DNA from: Sphingomonas sp. SUN019 | GTDB lineage: Bacteria; Pseudomonadota; Alphaproteobacteria; Sphingomonadales; Sphingomonadaceae | DNA length: 64,000 nt | Reading direction: 5' to 3' | Assembly (NCBI RefSeq): GCF_024758705.1 | Contig: NZ_CP096971.1 | Span: 2,509,501 to 2,573,500, forward strand | Shown here: positions 43,778-50,987 of the stretch, in pieces | Numbering within the stretch: the first letter of the stretch is position 1 | Layout: the number at the start of each line of letters is the position of its first letter | The notes under the pieces: model-generated | What the model was told of the DNA's origin: nothing | What the model saw: only the letters and a program-made list of their open reading frames with translations | Databases searched by the model: none | Made by a program: the position numbers and the translations under genes

Positions 43778-45834
43778 GCTGGAAGCGCCTCTGGTGCGCC
43801 GATCACGGCGACGACCTCGACGGCCTTGTCCTCGGGGACTTCGAAGAAGCTCATGACGGGGGTATCCGGCAGGACGGAACGGACCAGCTTGCGGATCGCA
43901 ACGCGGATCGCGGGCTGGACGACGAGCGCGAAGGGTTTGGCCTCCGCGATCAACGGTTGCGCGGCGCGCTGCAGCGCATCGACGATGCGGCGGCCGAGGT
44001 CGGGTTCGATGACATGGCGGCGCGACGGATCTGCGCGCATCGCCTGGCCGAGCAGGCCCTCGAGACCGCCCTCCAGCGTCATGACACGGAGCGGTTCGCG
44101 CATTGTGCACAGCTTGCCGATGATGAGCGGGCCGAGATCGGGGCGGATCAGTTCGACAATTTCGTCGGCGTCCTGGCTGCGTTGTGCGGCGACCGCGATC
44201 GAGGAGGCGATGCGGCGGAATTCCTTCAACGGCACGCCCTCGGCCAGCAATTGCTTCAGCACCGTGGTCAGCGTGGTGAGCGCGAGCGGTTGCGGGGTGA
44301 GCGAGGCGGCGAGCTGTGGGTTGCGCTCCTTCAGGCCGTCGAGCAGCGCCTGCACCTCGTCCGCGCCGAGCAAATCGGCGGCGTTCGCGCCGAGCGCGTG
44401 GTTCAGGTGCGTGGCGATGACGGTGCCCGAATCGACCACGAGGAAGCCGGCGCCGGTCGCGGCGTCGGCGTCGCCGGGTGCGATCCACGTCGCGTCGAGG
44501 CCGAAGGTCGGGTCTTTCGCTTTCTTGCCTTGCAGCTCGCCGAAGCCCTGTCCGGTGTCGAGCGCGAGCATTTCGTCGGCGGAGGCCTGATCCTCACCCA
44601 CCACCACGCCGTTGACGAGGATGCGATAGGTGTAGGGCGCGAGGTTGATGTCGTCGCGGACGCGGCATTGCGGGACGACGAAACCGAGTTCCTTACTCAA
44701 TTGCCGCCGCACGCCGGTGATGCGCGCCATCAGCGGGCTGCCCTTGCGTTCGTCGACCAGCCCGACGAGGCCGTAGCCGATGTCGAGGTTGACCTGCATC
44801 GTGTCGGTCACTTCGTCCCAGCCGATCTTGCTCTGGTCGAGCGGTTCGGCGGTGACGACTTCGACCGGCGCAGGGCGGGCGGCGATCTGGCGCAGCTTCC
44901 ATGCAGCGAACCCGGCGAGTGCCGCGAACGACAGGATGACGAGATGCGGCATCCCCGGCATGATGCCGAGCAGCGCGAGGATGCCCGCGACCGGGGTCCA
45001 GGTGCGCGGGGAACCGAACTGCATCCCGATCTGTCCGGCGAGATCCTTTTCATGGGACACGCGGGTGACGATCGCGGCGGCGGCGATCGAGAGCATCAGC
45101 GACGGGAGCTGCGCGACAAGCGCGTCGCCGATCGCCAGCAGGGTGTAGCCCTTGGCCGCATCGCCGAGGCTCATGCCGTGGCTGACCGGGCCGAGGATCA
45201 GGCCGCCGATGACGTTCGCCGCCAGGATCAGGATCGCGGCGATCGCGTCGCCCTTCACGAACTTCGACGAACCGTCCATCGATCCGTAGAAATCGGCTTC
45301 GGTGGACACCTCGACCCGGCGCGCCTTGGCTTCGTCGGGGGTGATGAGACCGGCGTTGAGATCGGCGTCGATCGCCATCTGCTTGCCGGGCAGCGCGTCG
45401 AGCGTGAAGCGGGCGCTGACTTCGGAGACGCGGCCGGCGCCCTTCGTGACGACGATCAGGTTGATAATCATCAGGATCGCGAAGACGAAGATGCCGACGA
45501 CGTAATCGCCGCCGATCAGGAAGGTGCCGAACGCTTCGATCACGTGCCCCGCGGCGGCCTCGCCCTCATGCCCGTGGACCAGCACGACGCGCGTCGAGGC
45601 GACGTTCAGCCCGAGGCGGAAAAGGGTGGCGAACAGCAGGACGGTCGGGAAGGCGGAGAAGTCGAGCGGTTTCCGGGCGTTCAGCGCGACCATCAATACC
45701 GCGAGGCTGATCGCGATGTTGGCGACGAAGAAGATGTCGAGCAGGAATGCCGGGATCGGAACGACCATGACCGCGATCAGCAGCAGGATCGCGAGCGGGA
45801 GTGCGGAACCGCGGAGGAAGGCGAGGGCTTTCAT
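43774..45834 (-). CDS. flhA: Flagellar export gate protein FlhA
   Basis: A 686-residue protein with about eight N-terminal membrane helices (~1-310) including the FHIPEP region (GHVIEAFGTFLIGGDYVVGIFVFAIL, VTKGAGRVSEVSARFTLDALPGKQMAIDADLNAG). The large cytoplasmic domain (~330-686) forms the nonameric docking ring for chaperone-substrate complexes. It uses the proton gradient for export. It sits between the lytic transglycosylase (4 nt away) and fliA (4-nt overlap). Confidence 0.96.
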   Translation of the reverse strand: MKALAFLRGSALPLAILLLIAVMVVPIPAFLLDIFFVANIAISLAVLMVALNARKPLDFSAFPTVLLFATLFRLGLNVASTRVVLVHGHEGEAAAGHVIEAFGTFLIGGDYVVGIFVFAILMIINLIVVTKGAGRVSEVSARFTLDALPGKQMAIDADLNAGLITPDEAKARRVEVSTEADFYGSMDGSSKFVKGDAIAAILILAANVIGGLILGPVSHGMSLGDAAKGYTLLAIGDALVAQLPSLMLSIAAAAIVTRVSHEKDLAGQIGMQFGSPRTWTPVAGILALLGIMPGMPHLVILSFAALAGFAAWKLRQIAARPAPVEVVTAEPLDQSKIGWDEVTDTMQVNLDIGYGLVGLVDERKGSPLMARITGVRRQLSKELGFVVPQCRVRDDINLAPYTYRILVNGVVVGEDQASADEMLALDTGQGFGELQGKKAKDPTFGLDATWIAPGDADAATGAGFLVVDSGTVIATHLNHALGANAADLLGADEVQALLDGLKERNPQLAASLTPQPLALTTLTTVLKQLLAEGVPLKEFRRIASSIAVAAQRSQDADEIVELIRPDLGPLIIGKLCTMREPLRVMTLEGGLEGLLGQAMRADPSRRHVIEPDLGRRIVDALQRAAQPLIAEAKPFALVVQPAIRVAIRKLVRSVLPDTPVMSFFEVPEDKAVEVVAVIGAPEALPA

Positions 45835-45838
45835 TGGA

Positions 45839-46711
45839 TCAGCCGCCCATGCTTGCGAGCATCATGTACGCTAGCCGGGCGTTGTCGGGGCTCGGGCGGA
45901 GTAGCGACGCGGCCTGCATCTGCGGGGTCTGCGTCTTCGCGCCGGTGAAGCGGCCCAGCGTGCTGTTGGCCCAGGCGAGCGCGTCACGCGCGGTTTCGTT
46001 CGCGCCGGTGATGACGGTCGACCCGTCCATCGACAGCGCCTGCGCGGCGAACTGCATCTGCGGCAGGGAATTGCCGGTGCTTGGCCCGGTGTTGCCGGAA
46101 CCGTTGCCGAGCTTGTCGCCAAAGCGCTGGTACACTTCCGAGAGTGAGCGGGCCGAGCCGTCGCGTTCGAAGAACACATTGCGGTTGGCGCGGGCGGCGG
46201 CGGGGAACATCGATGCGGCGGTGCGATCGGGGTTGGCCTGCATCGCGCCGAGGAACTGCTTTGCGCCGCCAAGGCCTAGGAAATGCGCCATGTAGAGATC
46301 GGTGCCGGTCGCGTCGCGGCCGAGGCTGTTTTCCAGCGCGGCCTTGTTGTCGCTGGCATGTTCGGCCGCCATGAGCGAGGCGACTTCGGGGTCGGTGCGC
46401 ATGTTGAGGATCGCCTGCCGCGCGGCGGGATCGCTGACGGTCAGACGGCCCGAGGAATTGCGGCCGATGCTGTTCGCGGCCCAGCCGAGACCGTGCTCCG
46501 CGCCGTGCTCTTTCACCACCGCGAGCCAGCTCTGTTCGATGAACTGGTAGAGGCCGGTGGCGGACGAGGTGCCCGCGCGCGCGGAGGCGTTCAGGCCGCT
46601 TTCGACCTTCGCCTGGCCGAGCAGATAATCGAAATCGATTCCGGTGCGCTGCGCGGCGCGCGCGATCGCGGACTGGATCCGGCCGGTACTGGCGATGGCG
46701 TTGATAGTCAT
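45839..46711 (-). CDS. Flagellar lytic transglycosylase (SLT-like)
   Basis: A 290-residue protein with an SLT-type goose-lysozyme fold near the N-terminus: RTGIDFDYLLGQAKVESGLNASARAGTSSATGLYQFI contains the catalytic Glu (VESG) and the GLYQF block. It has no clear signal peptide, so it could be exported through the flagellar machine. FlgJ in this cluster is a short form without a muramidase domain, so this enzyme probably opens the peptidoglycan for the rod. It is the first gene behind a near-perfect sigma-54 promoter, followed by flhA and fliA. Confidence 0.85.
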   Translation of the reverse strand: MTINAIASTGRIQSAIARAAQRTGIDFDYLLGQAKVESGLNASARAGTSSATGLYQFIEQSWLAVVKEHGAEHGLGWAANSIGRNSSGRLTVSDPAARQAILNMRTDPEVASLMAAEHASDNKAALENSLGRDATGTDLYMAHFLGLGGAKQFLGAMQANPDRTAASMFPAAARANRNVFFERDGSARSLSEVYQRFGDKLGNGSGNTGPSTGNSLPQMQFAAQALSMDGSTVITGANETARDALAWANSTLGRFTGAKTQTPQMQAASLLRPSPDNARLAYMMLASMGG

Positions 46712-46747
46712 CGTTGCTGAAGAGCCCCTTGTTCGAAGGAGTGTTCA

Positions 46748-46762
46748 GCAAGGGGCGTGCCA
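46748..46762 (-). promoter_or_regulatory. Sigma-54 promoter of transglycosylase-flhA-fliA
   Basis: On the minus strand TGGCACGCCCCTTGC has the -24 GG and -12 GC separated by exactly 10 nt and fits consensus TGGCAC-N5-TTGC fully. It lies 37 nt upstream of the transglycosylase ATG. It differs by one base from the flgB promoter at 49476. Confidence 0.85.
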
Positions 46763-46770
46763 ATCCGGAA

Positions 46771-46853
46771 CCGTCACCCCAGCGAAGGCTGGGGTCTCAT
46801 TCGGCAAGCGAACGGTGTGCGGCACGAGACCCCAGCCTTCGCTGGGGTGACGG
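46771..46853. repeat. Family D palindrome
   Basis: Two perfect 28-nt arms (46771-46798, 46826-46853) whose core ACCCCAGCGAAGGCTGGGGT is itself a hairpin, separated by 27 nt. It starts 9 nt from the sigma-54 element and ends just before the flgN stop. A single degenerate arm is at ~11437-11470. Confidence 0.9.
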
Positions 46854-46859
46854 ATATCG

Positions 46860-47174
46860 TCAGGCGTAGGCCGCCACGGACCCGCGGCGATAGGCGTTGC
46901 CGCCTTCGCCGGTCAGCATTTGCAGGCGGCGGCGGACATTTGCCGCCATCAGGTTCACGTAGATGCGGCAGGTGTCGTTCAGGCGGTCGGCTTCGCTCGC
47001 CAGTTCCTTCAGCTCGGGACTGGCGGGGCCATCGCCCAGCGCCTGCAATTGTTCGATATGCTTCAGTTTCGCCGCGGTCGCGCGTTCGAGCGCGGCGACG
47101 TCGTTGCTCTTCAGCGCCGCGATCTCGGCGTGGAGCGTCTCGATCACCTGGATCAGCGCGTCACGCCTGGTCAT
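46860..47174 (-). CDS. flgN: Flagellar chaperone FlgN-like protein
   Basis: A 104-residue helical protein (LIQVIETLHAEIAALKSNDVAALERATAAKLKHIEQL) with the FlgN/DUF-like pattern that chaperones the hook-filament junction proteins FlgK and FlgL. Overlap with flgM (14 nt) and the shared promoter support the call. Sequence conservation in this family is low. Confidence 0.78.
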   Translation of the reverse strand: MTRRDALIQVIETLHAEIAALKSNDVAALERATAAKLKHIEQLQALGDGPASPELKELASEADRLNDTCRIYVNLMAANVRRRLQMLTGEGGNAYRRGSVAAYA

Positions 47175-47445
47175 CGGACATCCATTCGTAGCGCGCCGCG
47201 ATCAGCCGGTCGGCGATCCGCGCAGGGGAAATCGGGAATCTGCCGTTCGCGACCGCGTCCTTGATCGCGCGCACCCGCTCGGCATCCACCGGCGGCTTTG
47301 CGGCCATCTGCGCGGCCAGCCGCGTCTGCGCCGGTTCGGCGAGCTGCGGCGCGACCCGCGTGGGGACCGCTTGCGCCACGCGCGTCACCGCGCCGATGCG
47401 CAGATCGCCTGTCGTTGCGGGTTTCACACCCAGCGGTTCCACCAT
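47161..47445 (-). CDS. flgM: Anti-sigma-28 factor FlgM
   Basis: A 94-residue protein. The N-terminal half is disordered, and the C-terminal sigma-binding helix region reads VDAERVRAIKDAVANGRFPISPARIADRLI, matching FlgM. It holds FliA inactive until hook completion lets it be exported. The start at 47445 gives the natural MVEPLGVK opening. A sigma-28-type promoter lies 34 nt upstream, giving FliA-dependent feedback. Confidence 0.88.
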   Translation of the reverse strand: MVEPLGVKPATTGDLRIGAVTRVAQAVPTRVAPQLAEPAQTRLAAQMAAKPPVDAERVRAIKDAVANGRFPISPARIADRLIAARYEWMSDDQA

Positions 47446-47478
47446 GTCCAGACCCTTCGCGTCTTGCTGACACGGGGA

Positions 47479-47505
47479 CAAACGGCCGTTCGGAAAAGAA
47501 CTTTA
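47479..47505 (-). promoter_or_regulatory. Sigma-28 (FliA) promoter of flgM-flgN
   Basis: On the minus strand TAAA (47505-47502), 15 nt, GCCGTTTG (47486-47479) are identical in both boxes and spacing to the flagellin-1 and fliD promoters. The predicted start is about 27 nt before the flgM ATG, a normal leader length with an AAGGG site. Confidence 0.78.
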
Positions 47506-47514
47506 GCACTTTCT

Positions 47515-48012
47515 TCATTCGGACCAGCCGGGCAGCGTCGCGCGGCCGGTGGCGACCGCGACGGCCTGGACCGGGGCCTTTGCGCCCTCGACGCGGACCA
47601 TCAGCCGCTGACCCGCGGCGGCGTCGGCCATGGCGACGCCCTCGCGGGTGATCGAAAAGCCTGCCGCGCCGGCCTCGATCACCAGGGGGTCGCCGCGCTT
47701 GATGACCTTTTCGGCGGAGATGGCGGGCGCGGCCTTGGCGACGGCGACGATCGTCTGGCGCGGCGGGGCGATGACGGGGACGTAAATGCGCCAGTCAGGT
47801 CCGGCGCAGGCGACGACGACCGCGTCATGCGCGTCGGTGCGCCACGACAGCGAGACGGTCGGGCATTGCGCCAGCCGCAGGCGCGCATCGACATGCGCGC
47901 GTGCGCCGCCCTCCGCCCCCATCGGGCGGCCGGTGAAGGCGGCGACGGCGCGGTCGAGCGACGACGTGTCCTGATGAACGGTGGCGGCGAGCGCCAGCAT
48001 GAGGGCGATCAT
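47515..48012 (-). CDS. flgA: P-ring assembly chaperone FlgA
   Basis: A 165-residue periplasmic protein with an SAF/ChapFlgA domain: ARLRLAQCPTVSLSWR, VAKAAPAISAEKVIKRGDPLVIEAG, then AAAGQRLMVRVEGAKAPVQAVAVATGRATLPGW at the end. It helps FlgI polymerise around the rod. The N-terminal hydrophobic stretch is very short (MIALMLALAA), a minimal signal peptide. It overlaps the motB-like gene by 4 nt. Confidence 0.9.
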   Translation of the reverse strand: MIALMLALAATVHQDTSSLDRAVAAFTGRPMGAEGGARAHVDARLRLAQCPTVSLSWRTDAHDAVVVACAGPDWRIYVPVIAPPRQTIVAVAKAAPAISAEKVIKRGDPLVIEAGAAGFSITREGVAMADAAAGQRLMVRVEGAKAPVQAVAVATGRATLPGWSE

Positions 48013-48536
48013 TTCGGCTCTCCGGCGAAATCCAGGGTGACGACGACGTGGCGGCGGCCGGGCCGCGCGGCGTTGACGATGACGAGGCGGCCCGGCGCTA
48101 CCGCAGCGAGTGCGGCCGCGACGGCGCGGGCGCGATCGGCGGCGAGGACCGCGGCGCTGCCGGTGTCGGGGTCGACATCGGCGGCGCTGCCGTCGCTCGC
48201 GCCGGTGACGGTCAGGCGGACGCGCGGGTCTTTCGCCGCCTCGCGCGCCCAGGCGACGATCGCGTCGGGGGTGGAGGGAAGGGTGGCTGAGCCGGGCGCG
48301 AAATCGAGCATCGCGGCGGCGGCGACGGGCATTGATTCACTTTGGGGTTCAGGCGCGGTGTCCTTGGCCGCGCCGCCGAAGCCTTGCCGGAAGCCGCTGG
48401 CCAGCGCGCGTTTGTCGAGGTTCTGATTCGCCTGCAGCAGGACGAAAAAGCCGACCAGCAGCAGCGCCAGATCGGCGAGCGTGATTAGCCACAAGGGTCG
48501 CGCGGGGGCGGTGATGGGGAAGTCGTCGACGGTCAT
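48009..48536 (-). CDS. Divergent MotB-like stator protein (second stator pair)
   Basis: A 175-residue protein: one membrane helix LWLITLADLALLLVGFFVLLQ whose LAD carries an Asp at the place of MotB's proton-binding Asp, a short linker, and a compact OmpA-like domain (LDFAPGSATL, TVTGASDGS, LAADRARAVAAALAAV). It is far shorter than the canonical MotB of this window (302 aa), lacking most of the plug/linker. It overlaps its MotA-like partner by 4 nt. It may be an auxiliary flagellar stator, or a TolR/ExbD-like relative used for another purpose. Confidence 0.78.
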   Translation of the reverse strand: MTVDDFPITAPARPLWLITLADLALLLVGFFVLLQANQNLDKRALASGFRQGFGGAAKDTAPEPQSESMPVAAAAMLDFAPGSATLPSTPDAIVAWAREAAKDPRVRLTVTGASDGSAADVDPDTGSAAVLAADRARAVAAALAAVAPGRLVIVNAARPGRRHVVVTLDFAGEPK

Positions 48537-49207
48537 TCCGCGGCCTCCGCCAGCGGCGCGAAGGTGACCGGCGCTTGACGATTCTGAGGTTGTTCACGCG
48601 TGGCGAGCGCTACCAGCGGTTCCTCGATCCGCGCGCGCTCGAACGCCTCGTGCCGCGCGGCGGCGCGCAGGCGGTTTGCGATCGGCAACGCGATCAGGTT
48701 CGACAGGAGCGCGCCGTAGAGCGTGGCGAGCAAGGCGACCGCCATTGCGCTGCCGATCGCCTGCGGATCGGTCATCTGCGTGAACATCGCGACCAGGCCG
48801 ATCAGCGTGCCGACCATGCCCATCGCGGGTGCGGCCTCGGCCATGCCGGCCCAGGCGTCGGCGGCGGCGACGTGGCGTTCGATCCGCGCGCGGCGCAGGT
48901 GCCGGAGTTTGGTGGCGACCGCCTCCGGACTAGCCCCGTCCACGATGTCGGCTACTGCGGCGGCGACGTCGAGGTCGGCAATCACCGAGCGGTCGAGCGC
49001 GATCGCGCCGTGGCGGCGCGCGATCCGGCCGAGTGCGGCGATCTGCTGCAGCAAGGGTTCGGCGGCGAAGCGGCGGCGCGGGAGCGTGGCCAGCGCAGCG
49101 ATCGCGCGGGCAAGATCGCGCGCGGGCGTGCGGAGGATGGCGGCGAGGATCGTGCCGCCGCCGACGATGGATAGCGCGATGGGGTCCAGGAACGTGCCGG
49201 GTGTCAT
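48533..49207 (-). CDS. Divergent MotA-like proton channel protein (second stator pair)
   Basis: A 224-residue MotA/TolQ/ExbB-family protein. Two N-terminal hydrophobic stretches (IALSIVGGGTILAAIL) precede a cytoplasmic region (~25-115), and the conserved channel helices follow: AAPAMGMVGTLIGLVAMFTQM and GSAMAVALLATLYGALLSNLI. It is shorter than the canonical MotA (287 aa) in this window. It is followed without a gap by the motB-like gene and flgA, preceded by a sigma-54-like element. Start taken at MTPGTFLDP. Confidence 0.82.
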   Translation of the reverse strand: MTPGTFLDPIALSIVGGGTILAAILRTPARDLARAIAALATLPRRRFAAEPLLQQIAALGRIARRHGAIALDRSVIADLDVAAAVADIVDGASPEAVATKLRHLRRARIERHVAAADAWAGMAEAAPAMGMVGTLIGLVAMFTQMTDPQAIGSAMAVALLATLYGALLSNLIALPIANRLRAAARHEAFERARIEEPLVALATREQPQNRQAPVTFAPLAEAAE

Positions 49208-49220
49208 GCGGGGGTGATTT

Positions 49221-49235
49221 GCAAGGGGCGGGCCA
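49221..49235 (-). promoter_or_regulatory. Probable sigma-54 promoter of the second stator-flgA block
   Basis: Minus-strand TGGCCCGCCCCTTGC keeps the -24 GG and -12 GC with 10-nt spacing and shares GCCCCTTGC with the 46748 promoter; one base departs from TGGCAC. It lies only 14 nt from the assigned ATG, so the transcript would be nearly leaderless or the true start is later. Confidence 0.5.
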
Positions 49236-49250
49236 AATGCTGACCTACTA

Positions 49251-49385
49251 TTCCTCCCTGGCACGGGGAGGGGGACCGTCGCAGACGGTGGAGGGGCAGC
49301 CAAGCAGGACCGTCGCTTGTGGCTGCCCCTCCACCACCAGCCTAAAGAAGGCTGGCGGTCCCCCCTCCCCGTGCCGGGGAGGAAT
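49251..49385. repeat. Family E palindrome
   Basis: Outer arms TTCCTCCC..GCACGGGGAGGGGGACCG and complements, with nested inner dyads (GGTGGAGGGGCAGCC / GGCTGCCCCTCCACC, CCAGCC..GGCTGG). It sits between two divergent sigma-54 elements. Confidence 0.85.
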
Positions 49386-49475
49386 TAAGTCGGCCCGGCA
49401 ACGCTTGCCGCCGACCCGGCAAGGGTTTGCCGCCTCGCCTGCCAGCAAACCCCGCGCCACCATCGTAACACAAAC

Positions 49476-49491
49476 TGGCACACCCCTTGCT
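49476..49491 (+). promoter_or_regulatory. Sigma-54 promoter of the flgB operon
   Basis: TGGCAC (49476-49481), 5 nt, TTGCT (49487-49491) is a full -24/-12 match with GG-N10-GC spacing. It lies 37 nt upstream of the flgB ATG, the same distance as the transglycosylase promoter from its gene. It should drive flgBCDEFGHIJKL. Confidence 0.88.
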
Positions 49492-49528
49492 GATCTCCCC
49501 GCGCACACTGACGTGCAGGAGACGGCCG

Positions 49529-49873
49529 ATGGCCAGCGACAGTCTTTTCGGAGTTCACGGAGCGGCGCTCGAAGTGCGTGGTCAGCGCATGGGGGTGCTC
49601 GCGTCGAACATCGCCAATGCGTCCACGCCCGGCTTCAAGGCGCAGGACGTCGACTTCCGCCAGGCGCTATCCGCTGTCGAGCGCAACGGGTCGACCGCGA
49701 TGGCGAGCGCGATCAAGTATCGCGTGCCGAACCAGACGTCGATGGACGGCAACACCGTCGAGCTGAGCCAGGAACAGACCGCCTTCGCCGAGAATGCGAT
49801 CCAGTATCAGACGACGCTTTCCTTCCTCAACGGCCGCATCAGCACGCTGACGCGTGCGCTGCGCGGAGAATAA
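49529..49873 (+). CDS. flgB: Flagellar proximal rod protein FlgB
   Basis: A 114-residue rod protein with the rod-family N-terminus LEVRGQRMGVLASNIANASTPGFKAQD and C-terminal helix FAENAIQYQTTLSFLNGRISTLTRAL. First gene of the plus-strand hook-basal-body operon. ATG 49529 follows AGGAG by 8 nt. It is exported without a cleaved signal. Confidence 0.95.
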   Translation: MASDSLFGVHGAALEVRGQRMGVLASNIANASTPGFKAQDVDFRQALSAVERNGSTAMASAIKYRVPNQTSMDGNTVELSQEQTAFAENAIQYQTTLSFLNGRISTLTRALRGE

Positions 49874-49875
49874 CC

Positions 49876-50283
49876 ATGGGCCAGCCGCTCACCATCTTCC
49901 AGGTCGCCGGCCGCGCGATGAGCGCTCAGCTCGTCCGCATGAACACGACCGCGTCGAACCTCGCCAACGCCAAGGGCGTCTCGGGTTCCGAAGCGACCGC
50001 CTACCGCACGATGAAGCCGGTGTTCCGCACCAGTTTCGACCAGGCGAGCGGGATGGCGACCGTCGACGTGGAGCGCGTCGTGAACGCGGGCGAAGCGCCG
50101 ACCAAGCGTTACGACCCCGCCAATCCGATGGCCGACAAGGACGGCAACGTCTTCGAAGCCGCGGTCGATGAGACGCGCGAGATGGTCGACATGCTGGAGA
50201 CCGCGCGCAGCTACCAGAACAACGTCGAGGTTATGAACACCGCCAAGACGCTGATCATCGACACCCTCAAGCTGGGACGCTGA
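49876..50283 (+). CDS. flgC: Flagellar rod protein FlgC
   Basis: A 135-residue proximal rod protein: GRAMSAQLVRMNTTASNLANAKGVSGS near the start and DMLETARSYQNNVEVMNTAKTLIIDTLKLG at the end, both conserved in FlgC. It starts 2 nt after flgB. Upstream in-frame codons are ignored because they cross the palindrome and flgB. Confidence 0.95.
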   Translation: MGQPLTIFQVAGRAMSAQLVRMNTTASNLANAKGVSGSEATAYRTMKPVFRTSFDQASGMATVDVERVVNAGEAPTKRYDPANPMADKDGNVFEAAVDETREMVDMLETARSYQNNVEVMNTAKTLIIDTLKLGR

Positions 50284-50285
50284 CT

Positions 50286-50963
50286 ATGGCCACTTCCTTC
50301 GACGCAACGCTCGGCAATCTCGGCATCGCGCGCAGCACGTCCTCCACCGCGGTGAAGGCGTCGGGCGCGGATACGCTGGGGCAGAGCGACTTCCTGAAGC
50401 TGATGACCGCGCAGTTGAAGAACCAGGATCCGTTCGAGCCGGTCGACAATACGCAGATGGTCGCGCAGATGGCGCAATTCTCGCAGTTGTCGGGCATCAC
50501 CGAGATGTCGACGACGCTGAAGGCGATTTCGGACAAGCTGGGCGCGACGACCACGTCGGATGCGGTCAGCTATATCGGGCGCACCGTGCAGACCGCGGGC
50601 AACACCGCTTACGGACGCAGCGCGGGCGGCATCGCCGGCGCGGTCGAACTGGGCGGCGACGCGAGCGCGGTCACCGTGTCGATCGCCGATGCGAACGGGC
50701 AGGTGCTGAAGACGATCGACCTGGGCAAGCAGGCCGCGGGCACCGTCGCGTACGATTGGGACGGCAAGGATGCGGTCGGGGCGGATGCGGGCGCGGGACC
50801 GTTCACGGTCAGCGTGGGCGCGCAGAAGGACGGCAAGACCGTCAGCGCGACCAACCTGGTCTGGGCGCCCGTTCAGTCCGTTTCGACCACCACCGGCAGT
50901 CCCGTCCTTTCGCTTCCCGGCATCGGCGACATCCCCGTCAGCGCCATCCGCCAGATCGGCTGA
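50286..50963 (+). CDS. flgD: Flagellar hook-assembly cap FlgD
   Basis: A 225-residue hook cap. The conserved N-terminal block SDFLKLMTAQLKNQDPFEPVDNTQMVAQMAQFSQL is at ~35-70, followed by FlgD-Ig and FlgD-Tudor-like domains. It guides FlgE polymerisation and is later discarded. It starts 2 nt after flgC. Confidence 0.94.
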   Translation: MATSFDATLGNLGIARSTSSTAVKASGADTLGQSDFLKLMTAQLKNQDPFEPVDNTQMVAQMAQFSQLSGITEMSTTLKAISDKLGATTTSDAVSYIGRTVQTAGNTAYGRSAGGIAGAVELGGDASAVTVSIADANGQVLKTIDLGKQAAGTVAYDWDGKDAVGADAGAGPFTVSVGAQKDGKTVSATNLVWAPVQSVSTTTGSPVLSLPGIGDIPVSAIRQIG

Positions 50964-50987
50964 ACCCCATTTCCAGGAGTAACTGAA

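Larger units (their letters stand above)
49208..49528. other. 321-nt divergent promoter region with palindrome
   Basis: Between the second stator block (minus) and flgB (plus). It contains a minus-strand sigma-54-like element (49221-49235), a family E palindrome (49251-49385) and the flgB sigma-54 promoter (49476-49491). About 90 nt (49386-49475) show only weak dyads. Regulator-binding sites are expected here, but I cannot define them. Confidence 0.75.

Noticed and set aside
43957..45948. A 663-codon plus-strand open frame opposite flhA
   Set aside because: Its composition (His/Asp/Arg/Glu-rich, no hydrophobic core) is that of a GC-rich antisense shadow; flhA on the other strand is unmistakable.
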